Source: JBBSEZ01 sp038239195
GTDB lineage: Bacteria > Planctomycetota > Planctomycetia > Gemmatales > Gemmataceae
Reading direction: 5' to 3'
DNA length: 8,834 nt
NCBI GenBank assembly: GCA_038239195.1
Contig: JBBSEZ010000412.1
Location: 1 to 8,834, forward strand
Shown here piece by piece: positions 1 through 6,155 of this stretch (position 1 is the stretch's first letter; each line of letters begins with the position of its first letter). The translations under genes and the position numbers were made by a program. The notes beneath the pieces were generated by a model, which was not told the DNA's origin, made no database searches, and saw only the letters and a program-made list of their open reading frames with translations.

Positions 1-2495
1 TCCCTCGTCACGAACTCATCCAGGTTCATCAGCGCCCGGCTCAGCGCCACCCAAGCGGCTACCTCGGCGACGTCCACCCCGGGCGGCGGGGCCTTCCCCG
101 CCAGCTTCGCCGCCTCGGCCCGGTCCTCCGCCGCGAGGGCCTTCAAGTCCTCGAACAGCGCCGCCAGGCGCGCTGCCTCCGTCGCCGTCGGCCCCCGCGC
201 CACGCACAGCCGGAAGGCGCGCCGCAGCCGCGCGGGCGAGGTCTTCTCTTCGCGCGGGACGCGCCGGGCGAGCGCCTGGGCGGCCTCGACGAATACGACT
301 TCGTTGAGCAGGGTCAGCGCCTGGAGGGGCGTGTTGGAGCGCTCGCGGCGCACGCAGCTCAGGTTGGAGTCGGGGGCGTCGAAGGTCATCAGCATCGGGT
401 AGGGGCTGGTGCGCTGAAACCACGTGTAGATGCCACGCCGATAGCGGTCGGGCCCCGTGCTCTCCACCCAACGGGCGCTCCCGGCGTAGGTGAGCTCGGA
501 GATGCCGGCCGGCTGCGGGGGCCGCACGCTCGGCCCGCCCACCTGGCGCACGAGCAGCCCGCTCGCTGCCAGCGCCCCGTCGCGCAGTGCCTCGGCTTCG
601 AGACGCGCCCGGGCCTGCCCGGCCAGCAGCTCGTTGGAGGGATCGCGCTTCCGCAGGCCCGGGCGGGCGTGCGACGACTGGCGGTAGGTCGCCGACCCGA
701 CGATGAGGCGATGGAGCTGCTTCAAGCTCCAGCCGCGCTCGCGCAGATCGACCGCGAGCCAGTCGAGCAGCTCGGGATGCGAAGGCCGTTCGCCCTGCGT
801 GCCGAAGTCCTCGGACGTTGCCACGAGCCCGCGGCCGAAATGCTTGTGCCAGGCCCAGTTGACGGCCACGCTCGCCGTCAGCGGGTTGTCGGGGGCGACC
901 AGCCACCGGGCCAGGTCGAGCCGGGTGGGCGCTCCCCTGGCGGGAAGGGCCGGCAGCAAGGCGGGCGTGCCGGGCCTCACCTCGATCCCGGGGCGCAAGA
1001 AATCGCCGCGCACCATCACGTGGGTCTTGCGGCGGGGCCCCAGTGCCAGGGCCGGGGCGAGCGGGCCCTCGTTCTTGCGCAGTTCGGCGAGGGCCCTGGT
1101 GAGCTTGCCCAGCTCCGGGTCGTTTATCGCGTGGAAGGCGCTCAGGAGCTTCTTCTGAGCGGGCGTGCGTTTGGCCGGCGCCACCTTCAGGGCGGTCTGC
1201 ACGTTGGCCGGCAACGCCTTCGAGTAGGCTGGCTTCAGCTCCTCCTCCCACTTCTTCTGCGCGGCGGGCAACTTCCCGGCGCGATAGGCCTTCGCGTTCG
1301 CCTCCAGCTTCTGCAACGCCTTCGCTTCGCGGGCAGGGAGGCGGCGGGCGCCCGGGAGAGGAGCAGGGACGTTTACCTCGACGTCGCTGTTGAAGTAGGC
1401 GAAGAACTGGTAATACTCGCGAAGAGAAAAAGGATCGTATTTGTGGTCGTGGCACTGGGCGCAGCCGAGCGTGACGCCGAGGAAGACCTTGGCGGTGGTG
1501 TTGACGCGATCGACGCCGGCCTCGACGCGGAACTGTTCCCGATCGACGCCGCCCTCGTGGTTGGCGAGCGTGTTGCGGTGGAAGCCCGTGGCCGCCTTCT
1601 GCTCGGGGGTCGAGCCGGGGAGCAGGTCACCCGCCAGTTGGTCGATGGCGAACAGGTCGTAGGGCAGGTCGCGGTTGAGGGCGGCGAGGGCCCAGTGCCG
1701 GTAGCGCCAGGCGAAGGGCCGGCCGGTGTCCTTTTCGTAGCCGTCGCTGTCGGCGTAGCGGGCGAGGTCGAGCCAGGGTCGCCCCCAGCGCTCGCCGTAA
1801 TGGGGAGACGAGAGGACGCGCTCGACGAGGCGCTCGTAGGCGTCGGGGCGCCGGTCGGCGAGGTACTCGTCCACTTCTTCGGGCGTGGGCGGCAGGCCGA
1901 GCAGGTCGAGGTGGAGCCGGCGAACGAGCGTCGCGCGGTCGGCCTCGGCGGAAGGGGCGAGCATCTCCTTCTCGAGGCGGGCCAGGACGAAGACGTCGAT
2001 CGGGTTACGCGCCCAGGTGGCGTTCTTCACAATTGGGAGGGGGGGACGACGGATGGGCGGGAAGGCCCAGTGGGCGGAGCGGGCCGGCGTGGCGACGGGG
2101 CGGCGTGGCGGGACCGCGGCGCCCCGATCGATCCAGGCCCGGAGCAGTGCGACCTCGGCGGGGGCAAGGGGGGCGCGCTTGCCCGGGGGCATTTTAAGCT
2201 CGGCGTCGGCGCCGGCGACGAGGTGGAGGAGTCGGCTGCGGGAGGAGTCGCCGGGCTCGACGGCCGGGCCAGCGTCGCCGCCGCGGAGAGCGAGGAAGCC
2301 CTCGTCGAGGCGGAGCCCGCCGCGCTGCTTTTCCTTGCCGTGACAGGAGACGCAGGAGCGGTTGAAGATCGGCCGGACGTCCCGGGCGAAGTCGATCGAG
2401 CGCGGCGGGGCGGGGGGCAGCCGAGCCGGAGCGGCGGCGCGGGGCGGGGGGCCGCCGAGCAGGAAGTGAGGCAGCGCGAGAAGGAAGCGTGGCAT
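1..2495 (-). CDS. PSCyt1-DUF1549-DUF1553 secreted protein, C-terminus cut by window edge
   Basis: The frame is open from an ATG at 2495-2493 to the left edge (831 codons). The N-terminus is a short hydrophobic signal-like stretch (MPRFLLALPHFLLG) followed by a Pro/Ala-rich linker. A PSCyt1 cytochrome-c-like domain follows, with heme-binding motif CVSCH (residues 48-52) and a candidate axial Met in KMPPG (M102). DUF1549 spans about 165-365 and carries the hallmark CAQCHDHKYDPFS (345-357). A Lys/Ala-rich helical linker leads to DUF1553 from about 523, with the signature RSNTPLQALTLLN near 719-731. The last visible residues (ALMNLDEFVTR) match the usual family ending, so only a few residues are missing. 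These proteins are abundant in planctomycetes and are predicted to be exported. Their biochemical role is not established, though polysaccharide breakdown linked to electron transfer has been proposed. No in-frame start lies just upstream and no clear Shine-Dalgarno is present. A DUF1501 partner often lies next to such genes, and would be off the window here. Confidence 0.93.
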   Translation of the reverse strand, partial: MPRFLLALPHFLLGGPPPRAAAPARLPPAPPRSIDFARDVRPIFNRSCVSCHGKEKQRGGLRLDEGFLALRGGDAGPAVEPGDSSRSRLLHLVAGADAELKMPPGKRAPLAPAEVALLRAWIDRGAAVPPRRPVATPARSAHWAFPPIRRPPLPIVKNATWARNPIDVFVLARLEKEMLAPSAEADRATLVRRLHLDLLGLPPTPEEVDEYLADRRPDAYERLVERVLSSPHYGERWGRPWLDLARYADSDGYEKDTGRPFAWRYRHWALAALNRDLPYDLFAIDQLAGDLLPGSTPEQKAATGFHRNTLANHEGGVDREQFRVEAGVDRVNTTAKVFLGVTLGCAQCHDHKYDPFSLREYYQFFAYFNSDVEVNVPAPLPGARRLPAREAKALQKLEANAKAYRAGKLPAAQKKWEEELKPAYSKALPANVQTALKVAPAKRTPAQKKLLSAFHAINDPELGKLTRALAELRKNEGPLAPALALGPRRKTHVMVRGDFLRPGIEVRPGTPALLPALPARGAPTRLDLARWLVAPDNPLTASVAVNWAWHKHFGRGLVATSEDFGTQGERPSHPELLDWLAVDLRERGWSLKQLHRLIVGSATYRQSSHARPGLRKRDPSNELLAGQARARLEAEALRDGALAASGLLVRQVGGPSVRPPQPAGISELTYAGSARWVESTGPDRYRRGIYTWFQRTSPYPMLMTFDAPDSNLSCVRRERSNTPLQALTLLNEVVFVEAAQALARRVPREEKTSPARLRRAFRLCVARGPTATEAARLAALFEDLKALAAEDRAEAAKLAGKAPPPGVDVAEVAAWVALSRALMNLDEFVTR

Positions 2496-2636
2496 GGCAG
2501 GCGGTGGCCGGGGTGGAAGAGGGCGAGTTGGGTGGTGGCGACAGGGATCATCGTACCTGCGCGGCGGGGGGAGCGGAAGCGGGTTTCCGGGGCGAGAAAT
2601 GGGAGAGGGGGTGGCAACGATTCCCGGGGTCGCCCT

Positions 2637-2685
2637 GCCAAGCCACAAGCGACGAACCTGCCGGGCCCGCCGCTTGCGGCTTGGC
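2637..2685. repeat. Inverted repeat, 15-base arms with 19-base spacer
   Basis: The arms gccaagccacaagcg (2637-2651) and cgcttgcggcttggc (2671-2685) are reverse complements except at one position. Read on the minus strand that mismatch becomes a G-U pair, so a minus-strand RNA would form an unbroken 15-pair stem. The spacer is 19 bases and contains the self-complementary cgggcccg. There is no T-run after either arm, so it does not look like a standard intrinsic terminator. It may be a dispersed palindromic repeat or part of the 5' leader of the leftward gene. Confidence 0.6.
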
Positions 2686-2730
2686 GATAATCGCTCCGGG
2701 AACTTTGGCCCCACCCAGGGAGAGAAGGAA

Positions 2731-2761
2731 GGGGATGGCGAGGGGCGAGGTGGGGTTGGGG
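2731..2761 (+). other. Four-run G-quadruplex motif
   Basis: The plus strand has four runs of four G at 2731-2734, 2742-2745, 2752-2755 and 2758-2761, with loops of 7, 6 and 2 bases. This fits the canonical G4 pattern with four tetrads. It lies in a purine-rich stretch (about 2718-2768) within the non-coding region between divergent genes. The sequence match is direct; folding and any regulatory role are inference. Confidence 0.6.
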
Positions 2762-2936
2762 AAGAGAGGTGCGCCGAGGGAGCTCCGCGGGTTGTGAAGG
2801 CGGCCAAGGCCGGGGGCCTGCGGAGCGCGCGACACCGACTGCATCTCTCTCCCGGGCGCAACCCGGAGCCCGCTGACGGGGCCTTGCCCCTTCCCCCCTG
2901 GCCGGGCTTGAAAGATCGACTGTCCCGACATCTTTC

Positions 2937-2965
2937 TTGGCGCCGCATGGGTCGTGGCGTAAACT
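2937..2965 (+). promoter_or_regulatory. Candidate sigma70-like promoter for the DUF1559 gene
   Basis: TTGGCG (2937-2942) and TAAACT (2960-2965) each match four of six consensus bases of the -35 and -10 boxes, with an ideal 17-base spacing. A short A/T-rich patch follows (2970-2987), unusual in this GC-rich region. Transcription from here would give a 5' leader of about 190 bases before the GTG start. Such matches arise by chance and planctomycete promoters are poorly defined, so this is only a candidate. Confidence 0.25.
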
Positions 2966-3003
2966 GCACAAGGAAAATAGTTTTTGCGGCCTTCTCGAAA
3001 AGG

Positions 3004-3057
3004 GAGGCCCGCTCCCCATGGCTGCATGCCCGGGCCTCTGCCGTGAGGCGCAGGCCC
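3004..3057 (+). promoter_or_regulatory. Mutually exclusive hairpins in the DUF1559 gene leader
   Basis: Stem A pairs 3004-3011 (gaggcccg) with 3031-3038 (cgggcctc): 8 pairs, 19-base loop. Stem B pairs 3032-3037 (gggcct) with 3052-3057 (aggccc), then after one C-C mismatch 3039-3042 with 3047-3050, closed by a GUGA tetraloop of the GNRA type. Both use 3032-3037, so they cannot coexist. The geometry resembles an RNA switch or attenuator, but GC-rich DNA makes chance stems common and no known riboswitch class is recognised. Confidence 0.25.
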
Positions 3058-3149
3058 TGTTGGAAGCCTCTTCGTTCGCACCGCTACCGCCTCGGTCGTT
3101 CAGGGCCCAGGGGGTTTGTCTTCTCTATTGTCTCCCCTACTTCCCCATC

Positions 3150-3155
3150 AGGAGG
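3150..3155 (+). promoter_or_regulatory. Shine-Dalgarno site that fixes the GTG start of the DUF1559 gene
   Basis: A perfect AGGAGG sits 7 bases before the GTG at 3163. It decides the start: the frame is open much further upstream, but only this GTG has a ribosome-binding site and leaves the short charged leader expected before a prepilin cleavage site. Confidence 0.85.
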
Positions 3156-3162
3156 AACGGTC

Positions 3163-4098
3163 GTGACCAGGATCGAACGCCATCGAAGGGGCTTCACGCT
3201 GATCGAGTTGCTGGTGGTGATCGCCATCATCGCCATCCTCATTGGCCTGCTCCTCCCCGCCGTCCAGAAGGTGCGCGCCGCCGCCGCCCGCATGTCGTGC
3301 CAGAACAACCTGAAGCAGTTGGCGATTGCCGTTCACTCTTACCACGACACGAACAACCAGTTCCCGACGAGCGGCGGGCCCGGTTACAACTACAACCCGA
3401 ACAGCCCGAACTGCTGGAGTTGGCTGGTGAAGGTCCTGCCCTACATCGAGCAGCAAAACCTCTATCAGAACCTGAATGTCCCCAACGGCACCATCGCCGG
3501 GGCCGGCGCCTGGGTGGCCACGCCCATCAAGACGTTGCAGTGCCCCGCCGACGGCCAAACGAACCAGCCGCGCACCGACGAGGCGAACATCGGCAGCACG
3601 TTCAACTACGGGGGCCCAAACATGACGGTGGGCCAGACCAACTACAAGGGCGTGTGCGGGAACAACTGGGCCTGGGGGAGCTATACGAACACCGGCCCAA
3701 CCGGCAACAGCAACGGTCTGGACGCGGGCAACGGCATCTTCTTCCGCTCCGATTACACTCGGCCTTTGACAATGGTGGGGATCTCCGACGGCACCAGCAA
3801 TACCTTCATGATCGGCGAAGACGTGCCCCGGTTTAACGTTCACTGCGACTGGGTGTTCTTCAACCACGGCACGGGCACCTGCGCCATCCCACTCAACAGT
3901 GGGATGCGGGCTGGACAGCCAGGCTTCAACAACCCAACCGATTGGCCCGACGTCTACTCCTTCCGGAGCATGCACACCGGCGGGGCCAACTTCGCCTACG
4001 CCGACGGCGGCGTGAGGTTCGTCAGCGACAGCATCGACCTTACCACCTATCGGAACCTGGCCACGTATGCCGGCGGAGAAGTGGTCAGCCCGCCCTGA
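3163..4098 (+). CDS. DUF1559 pseudopilin-like protein (prepilin-type N-terminus, H-X9-DG)
   Basis: The product has 311 residues. The N-terminus is a class III signal: a short basic leader (VTRIERHRRG), then FTLIELLVVIAIIAILIGLL. Prepilin peptidase should cut after Gly10 and methylate Phe11, leaving Glu15 as the conserved Glu5 of the mature pilin. The hydrophobic helix runs to about residue 30 and leads into DUF1559 with its usual NNLKQLAIAVHSYHD start. The C-terminus has the H-X9-DG motif (His271, Asp281-Gly282), followed by GVRFVSDSID. The family is massively expanded in planctomycetes, and members are thought to be minor-pilin or type II secretion-like surface proteins. The exact role of each copy is unknown. 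The start is GTG with a perfect Shine-Dalgarno. It is followed, after 105 bases holding a hairpin, by a lipoprotein gene on the same strand, a recurrent pairing in this phylum. Confidence 0.95.
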   Translation: MTRIERHRRGFTLIELLVVIAIIAILIGLLLPAVQKVRAAAARMSCQNNLKQLAIAVHSYHDTNNQFPTSGGPGYNYNPNSPNCWSWLVKVLPYIEQQNLYQNLNVPNGTIAGAGAWVATPIKTLQCPADGQTNQPRTDEANIGSTFNYGGPNMTVGQTNYKGVCGNNWAWGSYTNTGPTGNSNGLDAGNGIFFRSDYTRPLTMVGISDGTSNTFMIGEDVPRFNVHCDWVFFNHGTGTCAIPLNSGMRAGQPGFNNPTDWPDVYSFRSMHTGGANFAYADGGVRFVSDSIDLTTYRNLATYAGGEVVSPP

Positions 4099-4142
4099 GC
4101 GCTGTCCCGGCTGCTTGGGCACACCGTTGCTTTTGCCTCTCT

Positions 4143-4166
4143 GGCCTGCGCCGAACGGCGTAGGCC
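4143..4166 (+). terminator. Strong hairpin between the DUF1559 and lipoprotein genes
   Basis: ggcctgcgcc (4143-4152) pairs with ggcgtaggcc (4157-4166): ten pairs including one G-U, with a 4-base loop gaac. Only a weak T-rich patch follows (tggtttt, 4171-4177). It lies 45 bases after the DUF1559 stop and about 38 bases before the lipoprotein start. It may be a leaky terminator or an mRNA-end stabiliser setting a higher level of the upstream product. Confidence 0.45.
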
Positions 4167-4203
4167 GGATTGGTTTTCCCCACTCTTCGGATGGCAGACA
4201 CCC

Positions 4204-4653
4204 ATGCGTCAAGTTCTCGGCATCTCGAAGCAAGGTTGCGCGTTGGCGTGCTTCGCGCTGTTGCTGTGTGGTTGTGGTGGGGGAAGCAAGGGAGTGAAGG
4301 TGGAAGGAAAACTGCTCAAGGACGGGCAACCGTTCAAGGCGCAACAGGGAGAACTGTTGAGCCTGTCCTTCCGGGGCAAGGACGCCAAGGGCAGCGACGT
4401 CATCTGTCCCGCCAAGGTCGCCAGCGATGGCACCTTCACGGTGGCGGGCCCCAAGGGCGGCGACCGCGTCCCGCCTGGCAACTACAAGATCAACCTCAGC
4501 GTGACTTTGCAAGGCACCGACGGCGCCAGCCTCGCCAAGGCGGCCACGATCAACGAGCAGTTCAGCCTGATTCAGGGCAAGGAATACGAGGTAACCGCAG
4601 AGCCGACGCAGACCGTCACCATCGACGTCGGCAAAGGCACTCTCTCCAAGTAA
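4204..4653 (+). CDS. Small secreted lipoprotein, carboxypeptidase-regulatory-like (transthyretin-like) fold probable
   Basis: The product has 149 residues. It starts with a type II signal peptide: basic start (MRQVLGISK), hydrophobic core (ALACFALLL) and lipobox LCGC, giving a lipidated Cys24 followed by a Gly/Ser linker (GGGSKG). The mature part begins VKVEGKLLKDGQP, then has DGTFTVAGPKGGDRVPPGNYKI. This pattern is typical of the small Ig/transthyretin-like beta-sandwich lipoproteins of planctomycetes that often lie beside DUF1559 genes. No enzyme motif is visible. The role is unknown; anchoring or assisting a surface structure is an inference from the neighbour. The ATG at 4204 is chosen because it gives a complete lipoprotein signal, although no clear Shine-Dalgarno precedes it. 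An ATG at 4191 is in a different frame. Confidence 0.88.
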   Translation: MRQVLGISKQGCALACFALLLCGCGGGSKGVKVEGKLLKDGQPFKAQQGELLSLSFRGKDAKGSDVICPAKVASDGTFTVAGPKGGDRVPPGNYKINLSVTLQGTDGASLAKAATINEQFSLIQGKEYEVTAEPTQTVTIDVGKGTLSK

Positions 4654-4670
4654 CGACCTCGACCAGGTCG
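4654..4670. terminator. Small hairpin directly after the lipoprotein stop codon
   Basis: cgacct (4654-4659) and aggtcg (4665-4670) form a 6-pair stem with a 5-base loop, starting at the first base after TAA. No T-run follows. It is a weak candidate for a transcription end in the convergent gap. Confidence 0.25.
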
Positions 4671-4707
4671 ATGCGAATGCCGGCCGACGGGTTGTTCGCC
4701 TGGCGCT

Positions 4708-4729
4708 GCCGTCCAAGCGCTTCGACGGC
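4708..4729 (-). terminator. Hairpin directly after the CcbP stop codon, candidate end of the his operon
   Basis: Read on the minus strand, the bases just after the TGA form gccgtc...gacggc (arms 4724-4729 and 4708-4713). Inside, after one mismatch, is the palindrome aagcgctt. The stem abuts the stop codon and lies in the 76-base gap between convergent genes, where a terminator is expected. It lacks a U-tract, so intrinsic termination is uncertain. Confidence 0.3.
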
Positions 4730-5098
4730 TCAGAACTGGTAGCCCATCCCGACCCAGTAATGCCAGTCTTCGATCGCCTCGACCGTCTCTTCGCTCGCGT
4801 TGATCGGTTTCAGTTGGGCCAGCGGCACCGCGAGCTCGTCGCCGCCGCGCCGGATCATCGCGAGGACCTCGCGCTCGCATTCTTCTTCCGGCGCCAGCTT
4901 TGTCACCTCGACGCGGTCCTTGACCCCGAGCGGCGACCTGGCTCGTTTCTCGAAGCACTCCGCCCGGAACGGGAACGAGAGCTGGTCGTTGAGGTAGCAG
5001 AGCCAGCTCGTCGCTCGCTCGTACTCGTTGTACGCATCGACGATGATTTCATCGTGGAGGCGGGCTTCGCGAACGGGGCCTTTGATCGGTGCTTCCAT
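4730..5098 (-). CDS. CcbP-family calcium-binding protein
   Basis: The product is a 122-residue acidic cytosolic protein with no signal peptide. It matches the Calci_bind_CcbP family (founding member: a calcium-binding protein of heterocyst-forming Anabaena). Visible family features are DAYNEYERATSWLCYLNDQL (21-40), FPFRAECFEKRARSPL (42-57), the acidic run APEEECERE (69-77), ELAVPLAQLKPI (88-99) and the ending EAIEDWHYWVGMGYQF (107-122). Acidic side chains (Asp21, Glu25, Glu27, Glu71-73) are plausible calcium ligands, though I cannot assign them with certainty. The ATG at 5098 is chosen because AGGAGG lies 8 bases upstream. The frame stays open to 5191, but that part lies inside hisC. It starts 13 bases after the hisC stop and is clearly the last gene of that operon. 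In Anabaena CcbP buffers free calcium; here the role is unknown. Confidence 0.88.
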   Translation of the reverse strand: MEAPIKGPVREARLHDEIIVDAYNEYERATSWLCYLNDQLSFPFRAECFEKRARSPLGVKDRVEVTKLAPEEECEREVLAMIRRGGDELAVPLAQLKPINASEETVEAIEDWHYWVGMGYQF

Positions 5099-5106
5099 CG
5101 GCCTCT

Positions 5107-5112
5107 CCTCCT
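5107..5112 (-). promoter_or_regulatory. Shine-Dalgarno of the CcbP gene overlapping the hisC stop
   Basis: On the minus strand AGGAGG begins at the last base of the hisC TGA, 8 bases before the CcbP ATG. Ribosomes ending hisC would be placed on this site, which favours coupled translation and settles the CcbP start. Confidence 0.8.
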
Positions 5113-6155
5113 CAAACGATCCCCTCGAGCTCCTCCAACAGCCGGTCGATCTCCGCGTCGCTGCCCACCGACACGCGCAGCCCGTCGCCATGGCCTTCGT
5201 ATGCCATGAACCGCACCAAAATGTTGCGCCTTTTCAGCTCCTCAAAGATCGCCTTCACCGGCCGATCGTCCCGCCGGCACCAGACGAAGTTCGACTGGCT
5301 CGGCGCGACGGCGAAGCCCAGGCGCTTCATCGCCTCCGTCAGCCGGGCGCGCGTCGCCAGGATGTGGGCCTTACTCGTCTGCAAATGCTCCTGGTCCTCC
5401 AGCGCCGCCGCCGCCGCCGCCAGGCTCAGCGCGTCGCAGTTGTACGAGTCCTTCACTTTGACGAGGTGGCGCACCAACTCGGGCGTCGCCACGGCGAAGC
5501 CGAAGCGCACGCCGGCAAGGGCGTACGACTTGCTCAGCGTGCGCGTGACGATGACCTTCCCCCTTCGCGCCAGCTCCAGGGCGTTGCCGTCCGCGAAGTC
5601 GGCGTAGGCCTCATCGACGACCAGCGGCCCCGCGGTCTGGCCCGCCAGGCGTTCGATGGCCGGGACGCCCAGCGCGCTGCCCGAGGGAGAGTTGGGGTTG
5701 GCCAGGAACGTCAAGTTGGCGTGCCCGACCGGGAATGGGTCGGGCACGGACCAGTCGGCGTTGAAGGGGACCGTCTGGAAGCGTGCCCCTTGCAGCTCGG
5801 CCAGGGTGCGGTAGAGCAGGTAGCTGGGAGTGAGCGACACGACGAGCCCGCCCTCGGGGACGAAGGCGCGCGTGAGGATGGTCAAGACGTCGTCGGAGCC
5901 GTTGCCGATCAGGATGCCGGCGGGATCGACTCCCAAAACGCGGCCCGCCACCTGGCGGAAGTGCGTGCCCACCGGGTCGGGGTACTTGCGCAGCCGATCG
6001 CCGGTCAGCGCCTCGCGCAGCGCCTCGAAGACGCGCGGCGACGGCGGGTAGGGCGACTCGTTGGTGTTGAGCTTCACGATTCCGCCGGCGCGGGGCTGCT
6101 CGCCGGGCACGTAGCCGGCCAGGGCGCGCACGTCGGCTCGCAAGGACTCGATCAC
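5112..6155 (-). CDS. hisC: Histidinol-phosphate aminotransferase
   Basis: The product has 347 residues, the normal family length. It is a cytosolic fold-type I PLP enzyme that moves the amino group of glutamate to imidazole-acetol phosphate, giving histidinol phosphate. Family features in order: GYVPGEQP (14-21), KLNTNESPYPPSP (28-40), IGNGSDD (83-89), NPNSPSG (153-159), VVDEAYADF (179-187; Asp181 contacts the cofactor ring, Tyr184 nearby), TLSKSYALAGVRFGF (206-220; Lys209 forms the PLP Schiff base, Arg217 contacts phosphate) and GLRVSVG (325-331; Arg327 for the substrate carboxylate). It starts with GTG at 6155, whose last two bases plus the next A form the hisD stop (GTGA overlap). GGAGG lies 9 bases upstream inside hisD, and no ATG lies in frame close by. 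Aminotransferases of this class can have broad specificity, but direct linkage to hisD makes the histidine role very likely. Confidence 0.96.
   Translation of the reverse strand: MIESLRADVRALAGYVPGEQPRAGGIVKLNTNESPYPPSPRVFEALREALTGDRLRKYPDPVGTHFRQVAGRVLGVDPAGILIGNGSDDVLTILTRAFVPEGGLVVSLTPSYLLYRTLAELQGARFQTVPFNADWSVPDPFPVGHANLTFLANPNSPSGSALGVPAIERLAGQTAGPLVVDEAYADFADGNALELARRGKVIVTRTLSKSYALAGVRFGFAVATPELVRHLVKVKDSYNCDALSLAAAAAALEDQEHLQTSKAHILATRARLTEAMKRLGFAVAPSQSNFVWCRRDDRPVKAIFEELKRRNILVRFMAYEGHGDGLRVSVGSDAEIDRLLEELEGIV

Larger units (their letters stand above)
2496..3162. other. Long non-coding region between divergent genes
   Basis: About 670 bases separate the start codons of the PSCyt1-DUF1549-DUF1553 gene (leftward) and the DUF1559 gene (rightward). 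Both must be driven from here. I see no protein frame with recognisable family features. Frames that are open across it are continuations of neighbouring frames in GC-rich DNA. The left half is purine-rich on the plus strand and contains an inverted repeat (2637-2685) and a four-run G-quadruplex motif (2731-2761). The right half contains a weak sigma70-like promoter candidate (2937-2965) and a leader able to form alternative hairpins (3004-3057). No convincing promoter for the leftward gene was found. Confidence 0.7.

Noticed and set aside
16..1455. Minus-strand open frame of 479 codons in another frame
   Set aside because: The true minus-strand frame through this stretch carries DUF1549/DUF1553 motifs without interruption. 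This one is an Arg/Gly/Ala-rich shadow.
669..2690. Plus-strand open frame of 673 codons
   Set aside because: It lies antisense to the PSCyt1-DUF1549-DUF1553 gene, whose heme motif and family signatures are unambiguous. The translated plus-strand frame is low-complexity Gly/Arg/Val with no family features.
2027..3019. Minus-strand open frame of 330 codons crossing the intergenic region
   Set aside because: It overlaps the signal peptide and heme domain of the real gene in a different frame and has Ser/Pro/Arg-rich composition with no domain.
2494..3162. Upstream extension of the DUF1559 frame
   Set aside because: The frame is open, but the perfect Shine-Dalgarno at 3150-3155 and the prepilin leader length place the start at GTG 3163.
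4143..4166. Strong intrinsic terminator
   Set aside because: The stem is good but the T-tract is poor, so it is listed only as a moderate-confidence terminator or stabilising hairpin.
3148..4716. Minus-strand open frame of 522 codons opposite the DUF1559 and lipoprotein genes
   Set aside because: Both plus-strand genes have clear export signals and family motifs. The antisense frame has none and spans two genes and a hairpin.
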